Part shown: positions 31,710 to 37,803 of the stretch, piece after piece | Layout: the number at the start of each line of letters is the position of its first letter | Numbering within the stretch: position 1 is the stretch's first letter | Position numbers and translations under genes: made by a program | DNA from: Pseudonocardia nigra | GTDB taxonomy: Bacteria > Actinomycetota > Actinomycetes > Mycobacteriales > Pseudonocardiaceae | Direction of reading: 5' to 3' | Assembly: GCF_019396355.1 (NCBI RefSeq) | Contig: NZ_JAHKRK010000055.1 | Location: 1 to 37,803 of the forward strand | DNA: 37,803 bases | Notes under the pieces: generated by a model | Database searches by the model: none | What the model was told of the DNA's origin: nothing | What the model saw: the letters and a program-made list of their open reading frames with translations, nothing else

Positions 31710-32558
31710 TCAGCGGAAGACCACCGTGCTGCGGTCGTTGAGCAGCACCCGGCGCTCGCAGTGCCAGCGCACCGCGCGGGACAGGGCGAGGGCCTCGGCG
31801 TCGCGGCCGACCGTCGAGAGGGCCCGGGCGTCGAAGGTGTGGTCGATCCGGATCACCTCCTGCTCGATGATCGGGCCCTCGTCGAGGTCGGGCGTCACGT
31901 AGTGCGCCGTGGCCCCGACGAGCTTCACGCCACGGTCGAACGCCTGGTGGTAGGGCTTCGCGCCCTTGAAGCCGGGCAGGAACGAGTGGTGGATGTTGAT
32001 CGCGCGCCCGTGCAGCGTGCGACACAGGCCGTCGGAGAGCACCTGCATGTAGCGCGCCAGCACCACGAGGTCGGCCCGGTACTCGTCGACGAGCTCGAGC
32101 AGGCGCTGCTCGGCCTGCGGCTTGGTGGTGGGCGTGACCGGCACGTGGATGTAGGGCAGGCCGGCGGCCTCGGCCATCGGGCGCAGGTCCTCATGGTTGG
32201 AGACGACGGCGACGAGCTCCGCGCCGAGGCTCCCGGCCCGCCACCGGAAGATGAGGTCGTTCAGGCAGTGCCCGAACTTCGACACCATCACCAGCACCCG
32301 CTGCGGGCTGTCGCCGGTGAGGCTGAACGTCATCCCGAACCGGTCGGCCACCGGCTCGAACGCGGCCGACAGCCGCTCGGCGTCGACCTCCTCGGCCGTG
32401 ATGAACGCGGTGCGCAGGAACAGCGAGCCGCGCACCGGGTCGTCGAACTGCTGGTGCTCGACGATGTCGCAGCCCTGCTCGAAGAGGAAGGTGCTGACCG
32501 CGTGCACGATGCCGGGACGCTCCGGGCAGCTCAGGGTCAGGGTGAAGGTGCTCGTCAC
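31710..32558 (-). CDS. purU: Formyltetrahydrofolate deformylase
   Basis: A 282-residue enzyme that hydrolyses 10-formyl-THF to formate and THF. An N-terminal ACT domain (LTLSCPERPGIVHAVSTFLFEQG, residues 6-28 and on to about 85) is followed by the formyltransferase-like domain with the catalytic Asn-His-Asp set in INIHHSFLPGFKGA and GATAHYVTPDLDEGPII. The GTG at 32558 has AGGAG upstream and follows sdaA by 23 bases. In Pseudomonas, purU accompanies the genes for betaine and sarcosine demethylation, where it recycles excess C1-folate. The same role fits here. Confidence 0.95.
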   Translation of the reverse strand: MTSTFTLTLSCPERPGIVHAVSTFLFEQGCDIVEHQQFDDPVRGSLFLRTAFITAEEVDAERLSAAFEPVADRFGMTFSLTGDSPQRVLVMVSKFGHCLNDLIFRWRAGSLGAELVAVVSNHEDLRPMAEAAGLPYIHVPVTPTTKPQAEQRLLELVDEYRADLVVLARYMQVLSDGLCRTLHGRAINIHHSFLPGFKGAKPYHQAFDRGVKLVGATAHYVTPDLDEGPIIEQEVIRIDHTFDARALSTVGRDAEALALSRAVRWHCERRVLLNDRSTVVFR

Positions 32559-32581
32559 GGTGGCTCCTAGTCCTTCTTGCG

Positions 32582-33955
32582 TCAGCACTCGACGACGTTG
32601 AGGGCGAGACCACCGCGGGCGGTCTCCTTGTACTTGTCCTTCATGTCCGCCCCGGTCTCGCGCATCGTCTTGATCGCTTTGTCGAGGGTGACGTGGTGCT
32701 GCCCGTCGCCGCGGACGGCCATCCGGGCCGCCGTGATCGCCTTGATGGCGCCCACCGCGTTGCGTTCGATGCACGGGATCTGCACCAGGCCGCCGACCGG
32801 GTCGCAGGTGAGCCCGAGGTTGTGCTCGATGCCGATCTCGGCGGCGTTCTCGACCTGCTCCGGGGTGGCCCCCAGCACCTCGGCGAGCCCGGCCGCGGCC
32901 ATCGAGCACGCCGACCCCACCTCGCCCTGGCAGCCGACCTCGGCACCGGAGATCGAGGCGTTCTCCTTGAACAGCAGCCCGACCGCCGCGGCGGTGAGCA
33001 GGAACCGGACCACCCCGTCGTCTGAGAACGAGTCGACGAAGCGCCGGTAGTAGTGCAGGACGGCGGGGATGATCCCGGCGGCCCCGTTCGTCGGGGCGGT
33101 GACGACGCGGCCGCCCGCGGCGTTCTCCTCGTTGACGGCCAGCGCGTAGAGGGTGACCCAGTCCACGGCGCGCAGCGCGTCCTGCTCGTCGCTCGCGGCC
33201 TCGAGCCGGTCGCGCAGGGCGGCTGCGCGCCTGCGCACCTTCAGCCCGCCCGGGAGCACGCCCGTGGCCTGCGTGCCGCGCTGCACGCACTCCTGCATCA
33301 CCGACCAGATGTGCAGCAGCCCGGAGCGGACCTCCTCCTCGGTGCGCCAGGCCAGCTCGTTGGCGAGCATGACGTCGCTGATCCGCAGGCCGGTCTCCCG
33401 GGTGCGCCGCAGCAGCTCCTCGCCGCTGCTGAACGGGTAGCGCACCGGCGTCGGATCCTCGACGAGCACCGGGCGCCCGGCGTCGTCCTCGTCGAGGACG
33501 AAACCGCCGCCCACCGAGTAGTACTCGCGGGTCAGCAGCTCTGCGCCGTCGGCGTCGAGCGCCCGGAAGAGCATGCCGTTGGTGTGGAACGGCAGCCGCT
33601 TGCGCCGGTGCAGCACGACGTCGTCGTCCACCGAGAACGCGATCGACCGCTTGCCGCCCAGGAGCAGCTCACAGTCGGTGCGGACGGCGGTGACCCGGGG
33701 CTCCGCGGCCGCCGGGTCCACCAGGTCGGGCTGCTCACCCTCCAGCCCGAGGACGACGGCCTTCACGCTCCCGTGCCCGTGACCGGTGGCCCCGAGCGAG
33801 CCGAACAGCTCGGCGCGCACCCCGGCGGTGCGGGCGAGCAGCCCCTCCGCGTCCAGCCGCGACGCGAACGAGTGCGCGGCGCGCATCGGCCCGACGGTGT
33901 GCGAGCTGGACGGGCCGATGCCCACCTTGAACAGGTCGAAGGCGCTGATCGTCAT
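32582..33955 (-). CDS. sdaA: L-serine ammonia-lyase, iron-sulfur type
   Basis: A 457-residue single-chain serine dehydratase converting L-serine to pyruvate and ammonia. The start [24 protein letters not shown] is diagnostic. Cluster cysteines lie in [19 protein letters not shown] and LTCDPVGG. The ATG at 33955 has GGAG upstream. First gene of the sdaA-purU operon, with a consensus promoter and an operator-like palindrome. It would finish glycine/serine breakdown and feed PPDK with pyruvate. Confidence 0.95.
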   Translation of the reverse strand: MTISAFDLFKVGIGPSSSHTVGPMRAAHSFASRLDAEGLLARTAGVRAELFGSLGATGHGHGSVKAVVLGLEGEQPDLVDPAAAEPRVTAVRTDCELLLGGKRSIAFSVDDDVVLHRRKRLPFHTNGMLFRALDADGAELLTREYYSVGGGFVLDEDDAGRPVLVEDPTPVRYPFSSGEELLRRTRETGLRISDVMLANELAWRTEEEVRSGLLHIWSVMQECVQRGTQATGVLPGGLKVRRRAAALRDRLEAASDEQDALRAVDWVTLYALAVNEENAAGGRVVTAPTNGAAGIIPAVLHYYRRFVDSFSDDGVVRFLLTAAAVGLLFKENASISGAEVGCQGEVGSACSMAAAGLAEVLGATPEQVENAAEIGIEHNLGLTCDPVGGLVQIPCIERNAVGAIKAITAARMAVRGDGQHHVTLDKAIKTMRETGADMKDKYKETARGGLALNVVEC

Positions 33956-34009
33956 GGTGTGCTCCGCAGCGATGGGAGGGCCCAAGGTGTCGTATGAGTC
34001 GCGAGGAAC

Positions 34010-34059
34010 TGATATATCAACTGAGGCAAAATGGTATGTGAGCTGGTGAAGCCGGTCAA
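34010..34059 (-). promoter_or_regulatory. sdaA-purU promoter with TGATATATCA operator
   Basis: On the minus strand TTGACC (34054-34059) and TACCAT (34031-34036) are 17 bases apart. The perfect 10-bp palindrome TGATATATCA (34010-34019) lies just past the expected start site, 55 bases before the ATG. Such AT-rich palindromes are typical targets of GntR/FCD-type repressors; no such regulator is encoded in the window. Confidence 0.6.
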
Positions 34060-34072
34060 GGGTGCCTCCGGG

Positions 34073-34918
34073 TCAGAAACCGGCGGTGGCGGCAACCACG
34101 GCCAGGGCGTCCCGGGTGGCGGCGACGTCGTGGACGCGCAGGACGTTCGCCCCGTTCTGGGCGGCCAGTACCGCGGCGGCGACCGACCCCGGCAGGCGGT
34201 GCTCGACCGCCCGGCCGGTGACCGCGCCGATCATGGACTTCCGGGACAGCCCGACCATGACCGGGACCCCGAGCGCGGTGAGGTCCCGCAGCCGGGCGAG
34301 CAGCGCGAGGTTGTGGTCCAGGGACTTGCCGAACCCGAAGCCGGGATCGACCAGCAGCAGGCGCCGGGGGAGGCCGGCGCGCTCGCACGCGCGCAGCCGG
34401 TCGTCCAGGAAGCCGCGCACCTCAGTGACGACGTCGCGGTAGCGCGGGGCGTCCTGCATCGTGCGCGGCTCGTGCTGCATGTGCATCAGGCACACCGGCA
34501 CGCCGAGTTCCGCGGTGGCCGCGAGCGCGCCCGGCTCCCGCAGCGCCCGCACGTCGTTGATCATGCTCGCCCCGGCCCGGACCGCCTCCCGCATCACCTC
34601 CGGCCGGGAGGTGTCGGCCGACACCGGCACGCCGGTGCATGCCGCGAGCGCCTCGACCACGGGGATCACGCGGTCCAGCTCCTCGTCGACGGTGGGCGGC
34701 CGGGAGCCGGGGCGGGTCGACTCGCCGCCCACGTCGATCAGGTCGGCGCCCTCGGCGGCCAGGCGCCTGCCGTGTGCGACCGCGACGGCCGGGTCGAGAT
34801 ACCGCCCGCCGTCGGAGAAGGAGTCCGGTGTGACGTTGAGGATCCCGCACACGAGGGGGTGCCCGGCCCGCAGCGCGACGTCCACGCCTGCCGGGCGCAC
34901 GCCCACCGCGCCGGTCAC
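34073..34918 (-). CDS. folP: Dihydropteroate synthase
   Basis: A 281-residue TIM-barrel enzyme that joins p-aminobenzoate to the pterin pyrophosphate in folate synthesis. Motifs: CGILNVTPDSFSDGGRYLD, IDVGGESTRPGS, ASMINDVRAL, LVDPGFGFGKS, GLSRKSMIG and VLRVHDVAATRDAL. The GTG at 34918 overlaps the PPDK stop (GTGA). The usual partners folK, folB and folE are absent, so this may be a second folP copy. It would supply folate for C1 flux. It is separated from sdaA by the promoter region at 33956-34072. Confidence 0.93.
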   Translation of the reverse strand: MTGAVGVRPAGVDVALRAGHPLVCGILNVTPDSFSDGGRYLDPAVAVAHGRRLAAEGADLIDVGGESTRPGSRPPTVDEELDRVIPVVEALAACTGVPVSADTSRPEVMREAVRAGASMINDVRALREPGALAATAELGVPVCLMHMQHEPRTMQDAPRYRDVVTEVRGFLDDRLRACERAGLPRRLLLVDPGFGFGKSLDHNLALLARLRDLTALGVPVMVGLSRKSMIGAVTGRAVEHRLPGSVAAAVLAAQNGANVLRVHDVAATRDALAVVAATAGF

Positions 34919-37686
34919 ACCACGGCCTCGACGTCGGCGCGGGTGAGGCCCGCGTCCACGCTCTCCTCGATCTGCGGGGCGAGCAGCGCGGCCCGGCCCG
35001 CCTCCAACCGGGCCACCGGCACCCGGAACGGCGAGCACGAGACGTAGTCCAGGCCCGCCGCGTGGAAGAAGTGCACCGAGTCGGGGTCGGCGGCGTGCTC
35101 GCCGCACACGCCGAGCTTGAGCCCCGGGCGCGCCTGCCGCCCCTCCGCGGCGGCCAGCCGGACGAGCCTGCCGACGCCGGCCACGTCGAGCGACTCGAAC
35201 GGCGAGACCCCGAAGATCCCCTTCTCGAGGTAGAGCGAGAAGAACGCGGCCTCGGCGTCGTCGCGGCTGAAGCCCCACGTCATCTGCGTGAGGTCGTTGG
35301 TGCCGAAGGAGAAGAACTCCGCGGACGCGGCGAGCTCGCCCGCGACGAGGGCGGCGCGGGGCAGCTCCACCATCGTGCCGATGAGGTGGTCGATCGCCAT
35401 GCCGTACCGGCCGGCGACCTCGGCGATCGCCCGCTCGCCGTCGGCCCGGACCAGCTCGAGCTCCTGCACGCTGCCGACCAGCGGGATCATGATCTCGACG
35501 TGCGGATCGCCGCCGGCGAGGATCCGCGCGGCCGCGGCCTCGGCGATCGCCCGGATCTGCATGACGAACAACCCCGGCACCACCAGGCCGAGCCGCACCC
35601 CGCGCAGCCCGAGCATGGGGTTGCGCTCGTGCAGGCGGCGCACGGCCTCGAGCATCCGCCGGTCCGGCTCGTCCACCTCGCCGGTGATCTCGGCGACCGC
35701 CACCCGGACCGACAGCTCGGTGAGGTCCGGGAGGAACTCGTGCAGCGGCGGGTCGAGCAGCCGCACCGTGACCGGGAGCCCGTCCATCGCGGCGAGGATC
35801 TGCTCGAAGTCCGCCCGCTGCAGCGGCAGCAGCGCGGCGAGCGACTCCTGCTGGGCGGCCTCGTCCTCGGCGATCACCAGCCGCTCGATGTGCCGGCGGC
35901 GTTCCCCGAGGAACATGTGCTCGGTGCGGCACAGCCCGATGCCGCGGGCCCCGAACCGGCGCGCCCGCACGGCGTCCTCGGCGGTGTCGGCGTTGGCGCG
36001 CACGTGCAGCGCGCTCACCGCGTCGGCGAAGGTGATCAGCCGGTGGACGGCCCGCACCAGGTCGTCGGCCTGGGGGGCGTCCGCGTCGAGCGTGCCCTCG
36101 AAGTACTGCACCACGGGGGAGGCGGCCACCGGGATCGCGCCGGTGAAGACCTCGCCGGTGGTGCCGTCGATCGAGAGCACGTCGCCCTCGCCGACCACGA
36201 TGCCGTCCGATGTCCTCAACGTGCGGGCGACGGCGTCGACCTCGAGGCTCTCGGCGCCGCACACGCACGTCGTGCCCATCCCGCGGGCGACGACGGCGGC
36301 GTGGCTGGTCTTGCCGCCGCGGCTGGTGAGTACGCCCCGCGCCGCGATCATGCCGTCGAGGTCGTCGGGGCTGGTCTCGCGGCGCACCAGGATCACGTCC
36401 TGGCCCGCGGCCGCGCGGGCCACCGCGGCGGCGGAGTCGAAGACCGCCACCCCGACGGCGGCGCCCGGGCTCGCCCCGACGCCCCGGCTGAGCAGCTGGG
36501 TCGCGGCGTCGGCGGGGGCCGCCGCGGCGGCGCGCGCGGCCCGCTCGTCGAACTTCGGGAACATCAGCTGCGCGAGCTGGTGGCCGGTGACCCGGCGCAG
36601 CGCCTCCGGCAGGTCGATCAGCCCTTCGTCGACGAGCTGGCAGGCGATGCGGAAGGCCGCGCCTGCCGTGCGCTTGCCGACGCGGGTCTGCAGGATCCAC
36701 AGCCGGCCGCGCTCGATGGTGAACTCGATGTCGCACAGGTCCCGGTAGTGCGTCTCGAGCCGGTTCATCACGGTCAGCAGCTCGTCGTAGCAGGCCTTGT
36801 CCAGGCGTTCGAGCTCGGTCAGCGAGAGCGTGTTGCGGATGCCCGCGACGACGTCCTCGCCCTGCGCGTTCGGCAGGTAGTCGCCGTAGATCCCGGACTG
36901 CCCGGACGCCGGGTCGCGGGTGAACGCCACCCCGGTGCCCGAGTCGGGGCCCAGGTTGCCGAAGACCATCGCCACGACGTTGACGGCCGTGCCGAGGTCG
37001 TCCGGGATGCGTTCCTGGCGCCGGTAGCGCACCGCGCGGTCCGCGGTCCAGGAGGTGAAGACCGCGCGGACGGCCAGGTCCAGCTGCTCGCGCGGGTCCT
37101 GCGGGAAGTCCCGCCCGGTGTGCTCGCGCACGATCGCCTGGAAGGTGGCGACGAGCTCCTGCAGGTCGGCCGCGCTCAGCTCGGTGTCGCCGCCCACCCC
37201 GCGGCTCCGGATGAGCTCGTCGAGGGCGTGCTCGAAGTGCTCGGCGTCGACGCCGAGCACGGTGCGGCCGAACATCTGCAGCAGCCGGCGGTAGGAGTCC
37301 CAGGCGAACCGCGCGTCGCCCGCCTGCGCGGCGAGCCCGGCCACGGAGACGTCGTTGAGTCCGACGTTGAGGACCGTCTCCATCATCCCGGGCATCGAGT
37401 GCTTCGCCCCGGACCGCACGCTGACCAGCAGCGGGTCGTCGCTCTGGCCCAGCGTGCGCCCCATCCGCCGTTCCAGCGCGGCCAGGTGGGCGTCGACCTC
37501 GGCGCGCAGCCCGGCGGGCTCCGCACCGTGCGCGAGGTACGCGCGGCAGGCCTCGGTCGTGATCGTGAAGCCGGGCGGCACCGGCAGACCGAGGTTGGTC
37601 ATCTCGGCCAGGTTCGCGCCCTTGCCGCCGAGCAGCTCCTTCTGGTCGCGGTTACCTTCGTGGAAGTCGTAGACGTAGCGCGGCAC
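34915..37686 (-). CDS. ppdK: Pyruvate, phosphate dikinase
   Basis: A 923-residue enzyme interconverting pyruvate, ATP and phosphate with PEP, AMP and pyrophosphate. The ATP-grasp domain starts at once (YVYDFHEGN, LLGGKGANLAEMTNLGLPVPPGFTI). The phosphohistidine domain has GGKTSHAAVVARGMGTTCVCG with His462 as the phospho-carrier; Lys replaces the common Met before TSH. The C-terminal PEP barrel ends with LGVCGEHAADP (catalytic Cys) and VSCSPFRVPVARLEAGRAAL. It is slightly longer than the usual 870-900 residues. Translationally coupled to folP downstream. It would regenerate PEP when cells grow on pyruvate-forming amines. Confidence 0.95.
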   Translation of the reverse strand: MPRYVYDFHEGNRDQKELLGGKGANLAEMTNLGLPVPPGFTITTEACRAYLAHGAEPAGLRAEVDAHLAALERRMGRTLGQSDDPLLVSVRSGAKHSMPGMMETVLNVGLNDVSVAGLAAQAGDARFAWDSYRRLLQMFGRTVLGVDAEHFEHALDELIRSRGVGGDTELSAADLQELVATFQAIVREHTGRDFPQDPREQLDLAVRAVFTSWTADRAVRYRRQERIPDDLGTAVNVVAMVFGNLGPDSGTGVAFTRDPASGQSGIYGDYLPNAQGEDVVAGIRNTLSLTELERLDKACYDELLTVMNRLETHYRDLCDIEFTIERGRLWILQTRVGKRTAGAAFRIACQLVDEGLIDLPEALRRVTGHQLAQLMFPKFDERAARAAAAAPADAATQLLSRGVGASPGAAVGVAVFDSAAAVARAAAGQDVILVRRETSPDDLDGMIAARGVLTSRGGKTSHAAVVARGMGTTCVCGAESLEVDAVARTLRTSDGIVVGEGDVLSIDGTTGEVFTGAIPVAASPVVQYFEGTLDADAPQADDLVRAVHRLITFADAVSALHVRANADTAEDAVRARRFGARGIGLCRTEHMFLGERRRHIERLVIAEDEAAQQESLAALLPLQRADFEQILAAMDGLPVTVRLLDPPLHEFLPDLTELSVRVAVAEITGEVDEPDRRMLEAVRRLHERNPMLGLRGVRLGLVVPGLFVMQIRAIAEAAAARILAGGDPHVEIMIPLVGSVQELELVRADGERAIAEVAGRYGMAIDHLIGTMVELPRAALVAGELAASAEFFSFGTNDLTQMTWGFSRDDAEAAFFSLYLEKGIFGVSPFESLDVAGVGRLVRLAAAEGRQARPGLKLGVCGEHAADPDSVHFFHAAGLDYVSCSPFRVPVARLEAGRAALLAPQIEESVDAGLTRADVEAVV

Positions 37687-37728
37687 GGTGGCCTCCAGGA
37701 CTCAACGGGAGCAAGAGCGGGATCCAGG

Positions 37729-37796
37729 CCGTGCACACCGCGCGGGCGCCGTGCACATGTCGGGCCATGTGCACGGCGGACCGGGGATGTGCACGC
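37729..37796. repeat. Four-unit palindromic repeat, copy D
   Basis: The inner arms CGCCGTGCACATG (37747-37759) and CATGTGCACGGCG (37766-37778) form a perfect 13-bp stem with a six-base loop. Outer units CGTGCACA (37730) and TGTGCACG (37788) pair outside it. Same layout as copy C. It lies upstream of ppdK, near the right edge; if the next gene is on the minus strand it would be that gene's terminator. Confidence 0.65.
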
Positions 37797-37803
37797 CCAA
37801 GTG

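Noticed and set aside
33956..34072. Glycine or THF riboswitch upstream of sdaA.
   Set aside because: The gap is short and shows promoter and operator elements but no riboswitch core.
1..37803. CRISPR array, prophage, transposon or tRNA-linked island.
   Set aside because: No spacer-type direct repeats, integrase, transposase, phage structural gene or tRNA cloverleaf was seen. The palindromic repeats are not evenly spaced arrays.

Overview
The window is very GC-rich DNA with dense, often translationally coupled genes, many GTG starts, strong GC bias at third codon positions and TANNNT-type -10 boxes, including two apparently leaderless genes. This points to a high-GC actinobacterium. The protein repertoire (UGSC selenoprotein, formylglycine sulfatase plus FGE, several Rieske oxygenases, PucR regulators) would suit a Pseudonocardia-like soil genus, but the genus is an inference.

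Layout. 0-2 kb: a partial gene, an astacin metalloprotease without a visible signal peptide, a free-standing copy of that protease's C-terminal domain, and a YbaY/YscW-domain protein. 2-9.5 kb: a P1 (DmpA/BapA-type) aminopeptidase and an APC permease, a frameshifted PucR regulator, then on the other strand a (methyl)malonate-semialdehyde dehydrogenase and a class III aminotransferase. Together they read as uptake, cleavage and oxidation of beta-alanyl (beta-amino acid) peptides. 9.5-14 kb: a TetR repressor with twin 17-bp operators, diverging from a five-gene operon with overlapping stop/start codons (frameshifted flavin amine oxidase, small membrane protein, two SnoaL/NTF2 proteins, alpha/beta hydrolase). 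14-17.1 kb: a decayed FAD-monooxygenase tail and a three-gene cassette (two-TM protein, cupin-like protein, HD hydrolase), bracketed by two related palindromic repeats. 17.1-19.7 kb: a LysR remnant, then a thioredoxin-like CPTC protein coupled to a UGSC selenoprotein whose in-frame TGA is followed by a SECIS-like hairpin. 19.7-23.1 kb: a three-component Rieske oxygenase system (reductase, 3Fe-4S ferredoxin, oxygenase) with an XRE-cupin regulator and a palindrome over its -10 box. 23.1-28.2 kb: a Tat-exported metallo-beta-lactamase-fold hydrolase, a formylglycine-generating enzyme and its likely client arylsulfatase. 28.2-37.8 kb: a quaternary-amine binding lipoprotein coupled to a GbcA-like Rieske oxygenase, a divergent PucR/CdaR regulator, PurU, SdaA, FolP and PPDK.

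The last block makes metabolic sense as use of glycine betaine or a similar N-methylated amine. Demethylation yields glycine and one-carbon units; folate enzymes (FolP, PurU) carry and release the C1 units; SdaA turns serine into pyruvate; PPDK makes PEP for gluconeogenesis. The downstream demethylases and the oxygenase reductase are not in the window.

The most notable items are the UGSC selenoprotein with its partner, the unassigned 2TM/cupin/HD cassette, the beta-alanyl-peptide locus with a motif shared by two promoters, and a family of four-unit GTGCAC/GCACACA palindromic repeats at operon ends. No tRNA, rRNA, CRISPR array, transposase or integrase was seen.
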